A stretch of DNA of 64,000 nt from CAWCPR01 sp963797475 (GTDB lineage Bacteria; Chloroflexota; Anaerolineae; Anaerolineales; UBA4823), in assembly GCA_963797475.1 (NCBI GenBank), contig CAWCPR010000001.1, positions 620,001 to 684,000 on the forward strand, in the 5' to 3' direction. Below the pieces are notes generated by a model. The model saw nothing but the letters and a program-made list of their open reading frames with translations. It searched no databases and was not told where the DNA came from. The translations under genes were made by a program, and so were the position numbers. Shown here one piece after another: positions 53,546-62,282 of the stretch; the stretch's first letter is position 1, and each line of letters opens with the position of its first letter.

Positions 53546-55291
53546 ATGAAAGCCTCCCAACACGCACGGACCAAACCTCTCAAATCTTCCGGTTTGGGAA
53601 GCCTCTCCTTGCCGGATGAGGTGTTCGTCTGGCGTCGCCAGCTCGTGCACGATACCTTGCGGGCCGCAGTGATCTTCAGCACACTTGCGTTAATCGCAGG
53701 ATCCATCTATGCCTTCATCTCGAAAAGTTACTGGGTAATCCCGCTCTACGCGCTGGCGTACATTGGGATACTGCTGGTCACCTTCCTGAAACGAATCCCT
53801 TATTGGGTCCAGGCCAGTACATTGATCGGCCTGGTATATTTCGTCGGCGTCCTTGACCTGATCGACTCGGGTCGCGGCGGAGATGGGCGAGTGCTGCTTC
53901 TGGCGGTTCCCGCGTTGGCGGGATTGATGTTTGGAAGGCGTGAAGGCATTCTGGCCCTGGTAGTCGATGTCGTAACTTTACTGGTTTTCGGTTGGGCCTA
54001 TTCCTCGCACCTGCTCAGCATTCCAATTGAAAAACAAGCGAACACCGCTAACCCTGCCGCCTGGTTAAGCAACACCATCGTCTTGCTCATGCTAGGCTCT
54101 TTGCTCGTGGCTTCCCAGAGCTTTTTAGTCCCCCGCCTGGCCTTAGCCCTGAAGCACAGCCGCAAGGTCGTTAAAGAACTGGATTCGGCCCAGTACACCC
54201 TGCGGGAGCAGGCCGAAGGATTGAAAGAAGCGAACCGCATGCTCTCGAAACGCACCCAGGTTTTGGAGGCGACCGCCCAGCTTGCCCGGGAAGCAGTTTC
54301 AGTATCAGATATGCAAGAGATGCTCGATAAAGTTGTCAGGCTGGTCGGCGAACATTTCGATTATTACCATGCCGGTGTTTTCTTGATAAACCCGAGCAAG
54401 GAATGGGCTGATTTAAAGGCGGCTTCCAGCGAAGGGGGCAAACGCATGCTGGCGCGCGCCCACCGGCTGAGAGTGAACCAGGAAGGGATTGTAGGTTATG
54501 TAACCGGGAAAGGGGAAGCGCGCATCGCCCTGGATGTGGGCAGCGACGCGGTCTATTTCGATAACCCAGATCTACCGGATACCCGTTCTGAGATGGCTCT
54601 GCCACTGCGCGTCCATAATGAGATTATTGGTGCGCTGGACGTCCAAAGTACCGAGCCAAACGCTTTCTCCGAGGATGATGTAGGCTTGTTACAAATTATC
54701 GCCGATCAGGTTTCCATGCTTGTAAGCAACCTGCAACTGTACCAGCAGGCCCAGGAAAACCTGGAGGCAGAACGGAATATCTATCGCACGATCAGCCAGG
54801 CAAAATGGCAGGAGCTATTACGAAGCCGGCCAATGAGCGGATACGTATGCAATGAAGATGGGACATTCCCACTCACCAGCGTAGCCCAGGCGCCGGTGCC
54901 TGGCGATGATCGTTTGCAGGTTGTCAAAATTCCAATCCAATTGCGCGGCCAGGTCCTGGGCGCTGTTGAGGCTCGTAAGGCTATGGACCAGTCCTGGACG
55001 AAAGAGGAAGTCCACATGATGGAAACGCTGGTTGACCAGTTGAGCACTGCCCTGGAAAGCGCACGTCTGTTCCAGGAGACCCAGCGCCGGGCTGAACGCG
55101 AGCGACTGGCGGGCGAGATCACTGCCAAGGTGCGCGCCTCAAACGACCCGCAAACAATCATGCAAACTGCTGTACGAGAGCTGCGCCAGGCTTTACAGGC
55201 AAATCGCGTCCAGGTATTGGTACAATCGGAAAACACGAAACCGGCATCCATGAATTCGCAAGGCAATGGCGAAAGCCATTTGGGTGAATAG
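53546..55291 (+). CDS. Membrane GAF protein without output domain
   Basis: 581 residues. Five or six N-terminal helices (about 35-200) with no sizeable outer domain, a coiled coil about 205-240, GAF about 245-400 with LPDTRSEMALPL, a short GAF-like unit about 450-520, and the shared tail (ERLAGEITAKVRASNDPQTI...). It resembles the protein at 46835 in layout. The stop is 5 bp before the ParA gene, which ties receptors and ATPase into one unit. Confidence 0.84.
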   Translation: MKASQHARTKPLKSSGLGSLSLPDEVFVWRRQLVHDTLRAAVIFSTLALIAGSIYAFISKSYWVIPLYALAYIGILLVTFLKRIPYWVQASTLIGLVYFVGVLDLIDSGRGGDGRVLLLAVPALAGLMFGRREGILALVVDVVTLLVFGWAYSSHLLSIPIEKQANTANPAAWLSNTIVLLMLGSLLVASQSFLVPRLALALKHSRKVVKELDSAQYTLREQAEGLKEANRMLSKRTQVLEATAQLAREAVSVSDMQEMLDKVVRLVGEHFDYYHAGVFLINPSKEWADLKAASSEGGKRMLARAHRLRVNQEGIVGYVTGKGEARIALDVGSDAVYFDNPDLPDTRSEMALPLRVHNEIIGALDVQSTEPNAFSEDDVGLLQIIADQVSMLVSNLQLYQQAQENLEAERNIYRTISQAKWQELLRSRPMSGYVCNEDGTFPLTSVAQAPVPGDDRLQVVKIPIQLRGQVLGAVEARKAMDQSWTKEEVHMMETLVDQLSTALESARLFQETQRRAERERLAGEITAKVRASNDPQTIMQTAVRELRQALQANRVQVLVQSENTKPASMNSQGNGESHLGE

Positions 55292-55296
55292 AAAAG

Positions 55297-56091
55297 ATGA
55301 CCACGGTAATTGCTGTAGCCAATCAAAAAGGAGGTGTCGCTAAAACGACCACGGTCGTTTCCCTGGCTGGAGCCCTCGTCCAAACCGGGCATGAAGTATT
55401 GGTGATCGACCTGGACGCCCAGGCCAATTTGACCATGGCGCTGGGAGGCAACCCGCGCATGCTGCGAGCTTCGATTGTCGACGTCCTCTCGAACAATGCG
55501 AAATTGGCTGCAGTAATCCGCACCACCGACATTCCGGGGCTAAACCTGGCGCCCGCGACCAGTGAGCTGGAGCCGGCTGAGCGAATTCTCGGGATGCGCG
55601 ACAACTATGAACTCGTTCTACGACAGGCGCTTAACGGCAAAACCTTCGCAACAGGTGCTTATTACGATTACATCCTCCTGGATTGCCCGCCATCCACGGG
55701 TCCGGTTACATTGAATGCAGTGATCGCAGCCGACCTGCTCATCATCCCAACCCAGCCCGAGTTTTTTTCCGCGCATGCGTTACGCGCAATGATGCCCGTC
55801 ATTCGCCAAGTGCGCCAACACTATAACCCTGACCTGGTATATCGTATCTTGATCACCATGCACGACCGGCGCAACCGCATTCACTGCAGCCTGCGAGAAC
55901 AGATCCGAGCTACCTTCGGCGAAGGCCTATTCGATACGATTATTGACATCGATACCAAACTGCGCGAAAGCGTGGTCGCCGGATTGCCGATCACCCACTA
56001 TAAACCCCAAACGCGCAGCGCGCTGCAATACAACGCGCTGGCTGTGGAATTAATTCAACATGTCCAAGAAACAGTTGCAAAGCCGGCTTGA
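55297..56091 (+). CDS. ParA/MinD-family ATPase (orphan, no ParB)
   Basis: 264 residues. Deviant Walker A KGGVAKTT at 11-18 with the signature Lys, switch I VIDLDAQANLT at 37-47, and Walker B YILLDCPPSTG at about 133-143. Chromosome-partition ParA is normally next to parB; here no parB or parS-like sequence is seen. The gene lies between five receptors and a histidine kinase and overlaps the kinase gene by 32 bp. Orphan ParA proteins in such settings (ParC of Vibrio, PpfA of Rhodobacter) position chemosensory arrays, and that role is inferred here. Confidence 0.88.
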   Translation: MTTVIAVANQKGGVAKTTTVVSLAGALVQTGHEVLVIDLDAQANLTMALGGNPRMLRASIVDVLSNNAKLAAVIRTTDIPGLNLAPATSELEPAERILGMRDNYELVLRQALNGKTFATGAYYDYILLDCPPSTGPVTLNAVIAADLLIIPTQPEFFSAHALRAMMPVIRQVRQHYNPDLVYRILITMHDRRNRIHCSLREQIRATFGEGLFDTIIDIDTKLRESVVAGLPITHYKPQTRSALQYNALAVELIQHVQETVAKPA

Positions 56092-58666
56092 GAGCCTTTT
56101 CTCCGACCTGGAGCAAGAGCATGTGCCGTTATATGACAGCCATGCTGAAAACCTTCCAGGTTGGGCGTGGGCATGCGATTCTCAAGGCCGCTTTACAGAC
56201 TGCAGCCCAGGGGTAGCCGATTACCTGGGCATCCAGCCTGGAGAATTGATTGGTAATTCCCTGACGACTTTTCGCCTGACGCGCAAGTCGAGCGTGGCTT
56301 TGGAAGGCGCCTTGTTGAAGGGCAAAGATTATCCTATCGAAATTTCTCTCGAATATCTGACTGAGCCCGATAACAAAAGCCTGCCAGTTCTAATTCATCT
56401 TTTCCCAGCCCCAACACAGAATGGCAAGGCGCCTGGTTGGCACGGGTTTACCCAGGTGTCCGTCAAGCCGGAGGCAAAGCCCGCCTGGGTGGAGCCTCCC
56501 AGCCCATCCCCAATGAACCCGACTGCCGCCTTTGAGCCTTCACCCGAACCAATTTCGGCTCCGGATTGGCCTAAATTGCCGGATTCACCCGTGGATACAA
56601 AAGGTCACCTGGATGAAGGCGCTCAGATCGTCATCGCTAACAAGGCACCTTCCTCAAACGGCCAAAATAGCCCTTATAAGGATCGCCTGGCCGTTCAACC
56701 AGACGATCAAGACGGCGCAACATCCGTTTTGGCTTTATCCATATCGGATCCCATACAAAAATCCAACCTGCTGTTCGAGATCATCGATGAGACCCCGGAG
56801 CGCCAGTGGAGCGAGGATGAGCGCCTGCTTGTGGAGCAAGTTGCCGACCAGATTTCGCTGGCGCTCGAAAACGCGCGCCTGTTCCAGGAAACCCAAATTG
56901 CGCTTTCCGAATCTGAAGCGCTCTACAATGCCAGCGCTGAGCTGAACGCTGCCGATGACTACGATGAAATCCTCACCATATTATGCAAATTTACCTTGCT
57001 GGAGAAAATCGATAAGACTGCCAGCTTGAACCTTTTCGACCATCCCTGGCAGGAAAATGACCCACCGGGATGGGTGCAGACCATCGCCCACCGCAGTTTC
57101 TTGCCGGAGGGGGCAGTCGCCCCACGCTATCCCGTCGACGCATTTCCGGCAGCCGGCAGCATCCTGAGCCCGGACGCAGCCACCCTGGTCGAGGATGTCG
57201 CCGAGGATCCGCGCCTGGATGAAAACTCACGCGCCCTGTACAGCCTGCGTTTCCAGTCAGCCAGCACAATATTTGCCCCGCTTACCGTCGCCGGGCAGTG
57301 GATTGGCTTCGTCAATGGCGCGTTCGGGGAGCCGACTCAATTTACCCCGGGAGATGTGCGCCGGTTGATGGCGCTTGCCAGTCAGGCGGCGATCGCTATT
57401 CAGAACCTGCGCTTGCTGGAGGAAAGCCAGCGGCGCGCCAACCAGCTCCAAACCGCGGCTGAGATCGCTCGTGACACTTCCAGTACCCTGGCTCTCGACA
57501 CTCTGTTACAACGCACAGTCAACCAAATCCGAGACCGGTTTGGTTATTACCATGCCTCGATCTTCTTGTTAGATGAAAAAGGGGTAAATGCTATCGTGCG
57601 TGAATCGAGCGGTGAAGCGGGGCAGGAAATGAAACTCCGCGGCCACAGTTTGGCGGTCGGCTCGCTCTCGGTGATTGGCTATGTTACTGAAAAAGGTGAA
57701 GCGCTAGTCGTCAACGACGTTACCCGTGACCCGATCCATGCCACCAATCCACTCCTGCCAGACACACGCTCGGAGGCGGGCTTGCCGTTGAAAATCGGTG
57801 AGCGGATTATCGGCGCATTAGACGTCCAATCCATCGATGTGAACGCATTCACTGGAGATGAGATCTCGGTGCTGCAAGTATTGGCAGACCAGATCGCAGT
57901 AGCTGTTGACAATGCCAGGTCATATGAAATTTCACAGAAGGCTGTGGAAGAAATGCGGGAGCTAGACCGCTTGAAAAGCCAGTTCCTTGCAAATATGAGC
58001 CACGAGCTGCGCACACCTCTCAACTCCATTATCGGTTTTTCACGCGTGATCTTAAAAGGCATCGATGGGGCAATCAATGACCAACAAAACCAGGATTTGA
58101 CGGCGATTTACAATTCTGGGCAGCACTTGTTAGGATTGATCAATGATGTGCTCGATCTCTCCAAGATCGAGGCCGGCAAAATGGAGCTGGCTTTCGAAGA
58201 AGAAGTTAACCTGGTTGACTTGATCAACAGCGTGATGTCGACCCTGGTTGGATTGGTTAAAGACAAGCCCATCGAGCTTCACCGTGAAATCGACCCCAAC
58301 TTACCATTGATGCAAGCCGATCCGATGAAAGTGCGCCAGGTTTTAATTAACCTGTTCTCAAACGCAGCCAAATTCACAACTTCTGGCTCGATCACTGTAC
58401 GGGCCGGGACCCAAACAGGCCCGCATGGCGTCGAAGAGGTGATCATCAGCGTGATCGATACCGGTACCGGAATCGCCCCCGAGGACCAGGCCAAGCTATT
58501 CCAACCCTTCTCCCAGGTAGATGGCTCCCTGAACTCGAAAAACAGGCGGGACCGGTCTCGGCCTTTCCATCTGCCGTCACCTGGTAGAAATGCACGGCGG
58601 ACGCATCGGGCTGCAAAGCCAACCGGGACAAGGCTCACACTTTTTCTTCACTTTGCCGCTTTCTGA
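56060..58666 (+). CDS. Hybrid histidine kinase with PAS and GAF domains, N-terminal part (frameshifted)
   Basis: 868 residues before the frame breaks. No membrane helix. PAS-like domain about 30-130 (WAWACDSQGRFTDCSPGVAD), Pro-rich linker, short GAF-like unit about 215-280, GAF about 285-460, second GAF about 470-625 (LPDTRSEAGLPL, related to the receptors). HisKA follows with phosphorylated His648 in ANMSHELRTPLNS. HATPase N box NLFSNAAKFT and G1 VIDTGTGIAPED are in frame; the G2 box is lost. After LNSK the sequence is out of frame. Removing one A at 58538-58542 gives TGGTGLGLSIC and joins the next frame. Confidence 0.84.
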   Translation: MSKKQLQSRLESLFSDLEQEHVPLYDSHAENLPGWAWACDSQGRFTDCSPGVADYLGIQPGELIGNSLTTFRLTRKSSVALEGALLKGKDYPIEISLEYLTEPDNKSLPVLIHLFPAPTQNGKAPGWHGFTQVSVKPEAKPAWVEPPSPSPMNPTAAFEPSPEPISAPDWPKLPDSPVDTKGHLDEGAQIVIANKAPSSNGQNSPYKDRLAVQPDDQDGATSVLALSISDPIQKSNLLFEIIDETPERQWSEDERLLVEQVADQISLALENARLFQETQIALSESEALYNASAELNAADDYDEILTILCKFTLLEKIDKTASLNLFDHPWQENDPPGWVQTIAHRSFLPEGAVAPRYPVDAFPAAGSILSPDAATLVEDVAEDPRLDENSRALYSLRFQSASTIFAPLTVAGQWIGFVNGAFGEPTQFTPGDVRRLMALASQAAIAIQNLRLLEESQRRANQLQTAAEIARDTSSTLALDTLLQRTVNQIRDRFGYYHASIFLLDEKGVNAIVRESSGEAGQEMKLRGHSLAVGSLSVIGYVTEKGEALVVNDVTRDPIHATNPLLPDTRSEAGLPLKIGERIIGALDVQSIDVNAFTGDEISVLQVLADQIAVAVDNARSYEISQKAVEEMRELDRLKSQFLANMSHELRTPLNSIIGFSRVILKGIDGAINDQQNQDLTAIYNSGQHLLGLINDVLDLSKIEAGKMELAFEEEVNLVDLINSVMSTLVGLVKDKPIELHREIDPNLPLMQADPMKVRQVLINLFSNAAKFTTSGSITVRAGTQTGPHGVEEVIISVIDTGTGIAPEDQAKLFQPFSQVDGSLNSKNRRDRSRPFHLPSPGRNARRTHRAAKPTGTRLTLFLHFAAF
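58538..58542. other. A5 run at the frameshift in the hybrid kinase gene
   Basis: With four instead of five A residues, the frame reads LNSK-TGGTGLGLSICRHLVEM, restoring the G2 box of the ATPase and running directly into the receiver frame to 59471. A one-base homopolymer miscount is the simplest explanation. Confidence 0.85.
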
Positions 58667-59471
58667 CACGGCGACGATCCCGCCGGTTGCGGGCGGTGAA
58701 AAAGTCGTCCTGGCTGTAGACGACGACGCTCAGGTTATCAATCTTTACCAACGCTACCTGTCTAAACATGGCTACCGAGTCGTATCTCTGACAAATCCAA
58801 ACCTTGCGCTGGAACACGCCCGGGCGCTGCAGCCTTTCGCCATCACCTTAGACATTATGATGCCCGGCCTGGATGGATGGCAGGTCCTGCAAAAGTTAAA
58901 AACCGATCCAGACACTCGCCAAATCCCGGTTATCATATGCAGCATCCTGGAAAACCAGAAGAAGGGCTTCAGCCTGGGGGCGACAAACTATCTGATGAAA
59001 CCTATCCTGGAAGAGGATATGGTCGCGGCGATCAATCAATTGAACGCTGGCGGAGAGATCGCCGACATCCTGGTCGTTTCTGGGAAGCCGGAGGAGAGGG
59101 AACTGCTCCAGGAAGCGTTTGCTTTCCAAAATAAATATCACCTGCATCTCGTTGAGGATGTCTCGAAAGCGCTGGTGGCGCTGGGCTTCCAAAGGCCGGA
59201 TGCCATCATTATGGACGCAATCACTTCCATCGCAGCGATGCCGGAACTGGACGGATTTACTCTGCTCGAAACGCTCCGGGCGGATGCTTCGTTGCGCGAT
59301 ATCCCTGTTGTTGTTTACGCTGCTGGCGAATTGGGAGAGGCTCAAATCACCCGTTTGTCAGAATTTCCTCAAGCCATGTTAGGTAAGGGGTTGTTGGAAG
59401 AAAAAGAGCTGCTGGAAGGCCTCCAGAAGGTGCTGGGCCGGTTCAATCCGCAGCAATCGGGTCAAGCTTAA
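58590..59471 (+). CDS. C-terminal part of hybrid kinase: end of ATPase domain and two receiver domains
   Basis: 293 residues from an ATG at 58590, which lies inside the ATPase domain and is probably not a natural start. The first 24 residues finish HATPase (GSHFFFTLPLS). REC1 is complete: VDDD at 43-46, Asp88 in TLDIMMPGLDG, and Lys137 in LMKP. REC2 keeps an Asp at 209 (IIMDAI) but has VSGK where the acidic pair should be, so it is a probable pseudo-receiver. The joined protein would be about 1136 residues: PAS-GAF-GAF-HisKA-HATPase-REC-REC. Confidence 0.82.
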   Translation: MHGGRIGLQSQPGQGSHFFFTLPLSDTATIPPVAGGEKVVLAVDDDAQVINLYQRYLSKHGYRVVSLTNPNLALEHARALQPFAITLDIMMPGLDGWQVLQKLKTDPDTRQIPVIICSILENQKKGFSLGATNYLMKPILEEDMVAAINQLNAGGEIADILVVSGKPEERELLQEAFAFQNKYHLHLVEDVSKALVALGFQRPDAIIMDAITSIAAMPELDGFTLLETLRADASLRDIPVVVYAAGELGEAQITRLSEFPQAMLGKGLLEEKELLEGLQKVLGRFNPQQSGQA

Positions 59472-59522
59472 TCCCTTTCTTCGAACATTCTCATCGGCAA
59501 ATGCCTAGAATTGGAGAGATCC

Positions 59523-61238
59523 TTGCCACCTCAAATTCTCATCGAATGCCTGGACTGCGGTCACCAATCCGCTTACCACCCATCAACTTTCAACTGTCCG
59601 AATTGTTCCAGCCAGTGGCTGGAAGCCCGCTATGATTACGCTTCTTTAGGGCAGGCGTTTCCAGAATTGCTCTTAAATCGGCCCTTCAATCTCTGGCGCT
59701 ACCGTGAAGCCCTGCCGGTGCTTGAATATAACCCCAGCCTTTCCATGGGAGAAGGCGGGACCCCGGTGATCCACGCCACGAACCTGGGCATGATGCTGGG
59801 TTGTCCGAATATCTATATAAAAGATGAGCGCCAGGGACCTACATCTTCATTCAAGGATCGCCAGGCTGCCGTGGGCATCGCCGCTCTCAAAGAAGCCGGC
59901 GTCACCGAGATGGTGCTTGCCTCGACGGGCAATGTAGCCATCGCTTTCTCAGCCTACGCCGCTCGCGCCGGCATCAAGCTTTGGGCGTTCCTGACAAGCC
60001 TTGTGCCGGCAGAAAAGATGCGCGAAGTGGCCATTTACGGTACCCAGGTCGTAAAAGTGACCGCATCGTACGACCAGGCCAAAAAGGTAGCAGCCGAGTT
60101 CGCGCACCAACGCGGCCTTTACCTGGAACGCGGGGCGCGTTCGATCCCTTCAGTCGAGGGGATGAAAACGATCGCATTCGAGATCGCCGAACAACTCACC
60201 CACATCCTTGACCAGAAAGACCTTCCCATGCCTGCCGATTCCGCCGCGAGAGCTCAATCCGCTCCCTGGCGCGTGCCAGATTGGTATTTTCAATCCGTGA
60301 GTGGAGGCCTGGGACCCCTGGGGGTGCAAAAAGGATTCTTCGAATTACAGCAGATGGGTTTAACCAGCCGCATCCCGGCTATTGCCGGTATCCAAACTGA
60401 AGGATGCGCGCCGATGGCTCATGCCTGGCGCATGGGCCTGGAAACAGCCGAGCCCGTACAGTCGCCGCGCACCCACATCGCTACACTCTCCACCGGCGAC
60501 CCCGGGCGGACTTATTCCCTGCTGCGCCAGCGAATGAATGCCAACAGCGGCGGGATTTTCGATAGCGTTTCAGATGAAGAGACATTCCGCACCATGCATA
60601 TCCTGGCCAAAATGGAGGGCATCTCAGTCGAACCCGCCGCGGCAGTCGCTTTCGCCGGATTGGTAAAACTGGTGCGCGCCGGTCAAATCAAGCCATCGGA
60701 TGTGATCGTGGTCAATTGCACCGGTCACACCATGCCAATCGAGCGCACGATCCTCGGCGAAGGCTGGGCGCGGAATGTGGTCCTGCCCACGCAAACACGG
60801 CCCGGCATGCAAGCGGGATTCCCACAGGAAGGCCTGCTGGCAGCCCTAAACCGGGTGACTGCCGATCGCTACCCACGCATTGCCATTGTAGATGACACCG
60901 CAGACGCACGCCGTTTGATCCGCCGGATCCTGCAGTCCCAGGGAAACTATACATTGTTCGAAGCTGCCAACGGGCAAGAAGCAATCGATCTTGCGCTAAC
61001 GCAACTGCCCGATCTGATCATCCTGGATTTGATGATGCCTGAGATGGATGGATTCAGCGTGCTTGACGCGTTAAAAGCGAACCCACAAACTGCCCCTATC
61101 CCGGTCATCGTCGTGACCGCTAAGGATCTGACGCAAGAAGAGCGGGAGCGACTGAACGGCCACATTCATTCTCTGATGCAAAAAGGGGAATTTATGAACG
61201 ATGAACTGCTCGACGAAGTTCGGGCCCTGGTGAAATAA
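59523..61238 (+). CDS. Threonine-synthase-like PLP enzyme fused to a receiver domain
   Basis: Start set at TTG 59523 with ggagag 4 bases before it; an in-frame TTG at 59511 lies upstream of that site. 571 residues in one uninterrupted frame. N-terminal zinc ribbon (Cys9, 12, 25, 28); PLP fold type II with Lys111 in TSSFKDRQA forming the Schiff base; ASTGNVAIAFSAYAARAG and VSGGLGPLG as cofactor loops. Residues 452-571 are a full REC domain: VDD 456-458, Asp502 in LDLMMPEMDG, Thr532, Lys554. Threonine synthase converts phosphohomoserine to threonine, though a related reaction is possible. It follows the hybrid kinase by about 50 bp. Confidence 0.86.
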   Translation: MPPQILIECLDCGHQSAYHPSTFNCPNCSSQWLEARYDYASLGQAFPELLLNRPFNLWRYREALPVLEYNPSLSMGEGGTPVIHATNLGMMLGCPNIYIKDERQGPTSSFKDRQAAVGIAALKEAGVTEMVLASTGNVAIAFSAYAARAGIKLWAFLTSLVPAEKMREVAIYGTQVVKVTASYDQAKKVAAEFAHQRGLYLERGARSIPSVEGMKTIAFEIAEQLTHILDQKDLPMPADSAARAQSAPWRVPDWYFQSVSGGLGPLGVQKGFFELQQMGLTSRIPAIAGIQTEGCAPMAHAWRMGLETAEPVQSPRTHIATLSTGDPGRTYSLLRQRMNANSGGIFDSVSDEETFRTMHILAKMEGISVEPAAAVAFAGLVKLVRAGQIKPSDVIVVNCTGHTMPIERTILGEGWARNVVLPTQTRPGMQAGFPQEGLLAALNRVTADRYPRIAIVDDTADARRLIRRILQSQGNYTLFEAANGQEAIDLALTQLPDLIILDLMMPEMDGFSVLDALKANPQTAPIPVIVVTAKDLTQEERERLNGHIHSLMQKGEFMNDELLDEVRALVK

Positions 61239-61249
61239 GTGGGCATTTG

Positions 61250-62233
61250 ATGAGTATTGGCGAAGGATCCAGGCAGCACACCACCGGCATCCGCGCAGCG
61301 CTGTCTTCAGCCCTGTTCCTCGGCCTGGCGCCGATCTTCGGCAAGCAGGCGATTCTGCTTGGACTGTCGCCTCTTGCAGTTGTGGCGCTTCGTACGCTCC
61401 TGGCTGCCATTTTGCTCCTGGTTGTCATGCTTCTATTTAAGCGCCAGTTTCTGTACATCTACCCGGCCGGACTGCTCGGTTGTCTCCTGGCGGGTGGGAT
61501 CAATGGGCTGGGTTCTTTGCTGTATTATGGCTCACTGGGCCGCATCGACGCTGGCCTGGGCCAGTTACTCTACGCACTCTACCCCCTTTTCGTCGCTCTC
61601 TGGCTGCGGCTGGATCGCCAGCCTTTAAGCCGCCTGACAGCTCTGCGCTTGCTATTCACACTTCCAGCCCTTTTCTTGCTGACGCAGACGGGGAGAAGCA
61701 ACATTGACCTTTTGGGTATGGGCATGATGCTGGGAGCCGCGGTGCTTTACGCGCTGCATTTGCCGATTAACCAACGCGTCCTCTACGATATGCCGGCCCC
61801 GACTGTAACACTTTATACGCTAATAGCAATGAGCGCCATTGTCGTTCCTGCCTTCCTCGTATCCGGCCCGCTCGGAATCCAATTTCATCTGTTTTCCGCG
61901 GCGCCAGCCCAGGCCTGGTGGGCCATCATCGCTCTGACGCTGGTGACATTCCTCTCCCGGCTGACGTTATTCCTGGGAGTAAAACACCTGGGCGGTCTGC
62001 AAACCGCGCTTTTAGGACTTGGCGAGCTGCTGGTAACAGTTACTTTCGCCCATCTCTTATTGGGTGAAAGATTCAGCCCTCAACAATGGCTCGGAATGGG
62101 GTTATTAGTCGCGACCTTGATGCTGGTCAGACTCGAAAAAACGGCGCCCCCAAGCTACCATTCCGGGGGCTGGCTCAAATGGCTGCGGCCGCCTGGGATC
62201 CCTGCCGAAATTCCCTGGCAGCCGTATGAATGA
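61250..62233 (+). CDS. EamA/DMT-family transporter
   Basis: 327 residues from ATG 61250 (a TTG one codon earlier is possible), 11 bp after the enzyme-receiver gene. Ten hydrophobic segments in two EamA halves (about 12-135 and 150-300); GLSPLAVVALRTLLAAILLL and LGGLQTALLGLGELLVTVTF are the matching helices. Family members export amino acids or other metabolites. Its position after a threonine-synthase-like gene would fit an amino-acid exporter, but the substrate is not visible from sequence. Confidence 0.82.
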   Translation: MSIGEGSRQHTTGIRAALSSALFLGLAPIFGKQAILLGLSPLAVVALRTLLAAILLLVVMLLFKRQFLYIYPAGLLGCLLAGGINGLGSLLYYGSLGRIDAGLGQLLYALYPLFVALWLRLDRQPLSRLTALRLLFTLPALFLLTQTGRSNIDLLGMGMMLGAAVLYALHLPINQRVLYDMPAPTVTLYTLIAMSAIVVPAFLVSGPLGIQFHLFSAAPAQAWWAIIALTLVTFLSRLTLFLGVKHLGGLQTALLGLGELLVTVTFAHLLLGERFSPQQWLGMGLLVATLMLVRLEKTAPPSYHSGGWLKWLRPPGIPAEIPWQPYE

Positions 62234-62282
62234 TTCGAGAATAATCAAGATTATGACGACCAGGACAGCCGTGTGAAGGTTT

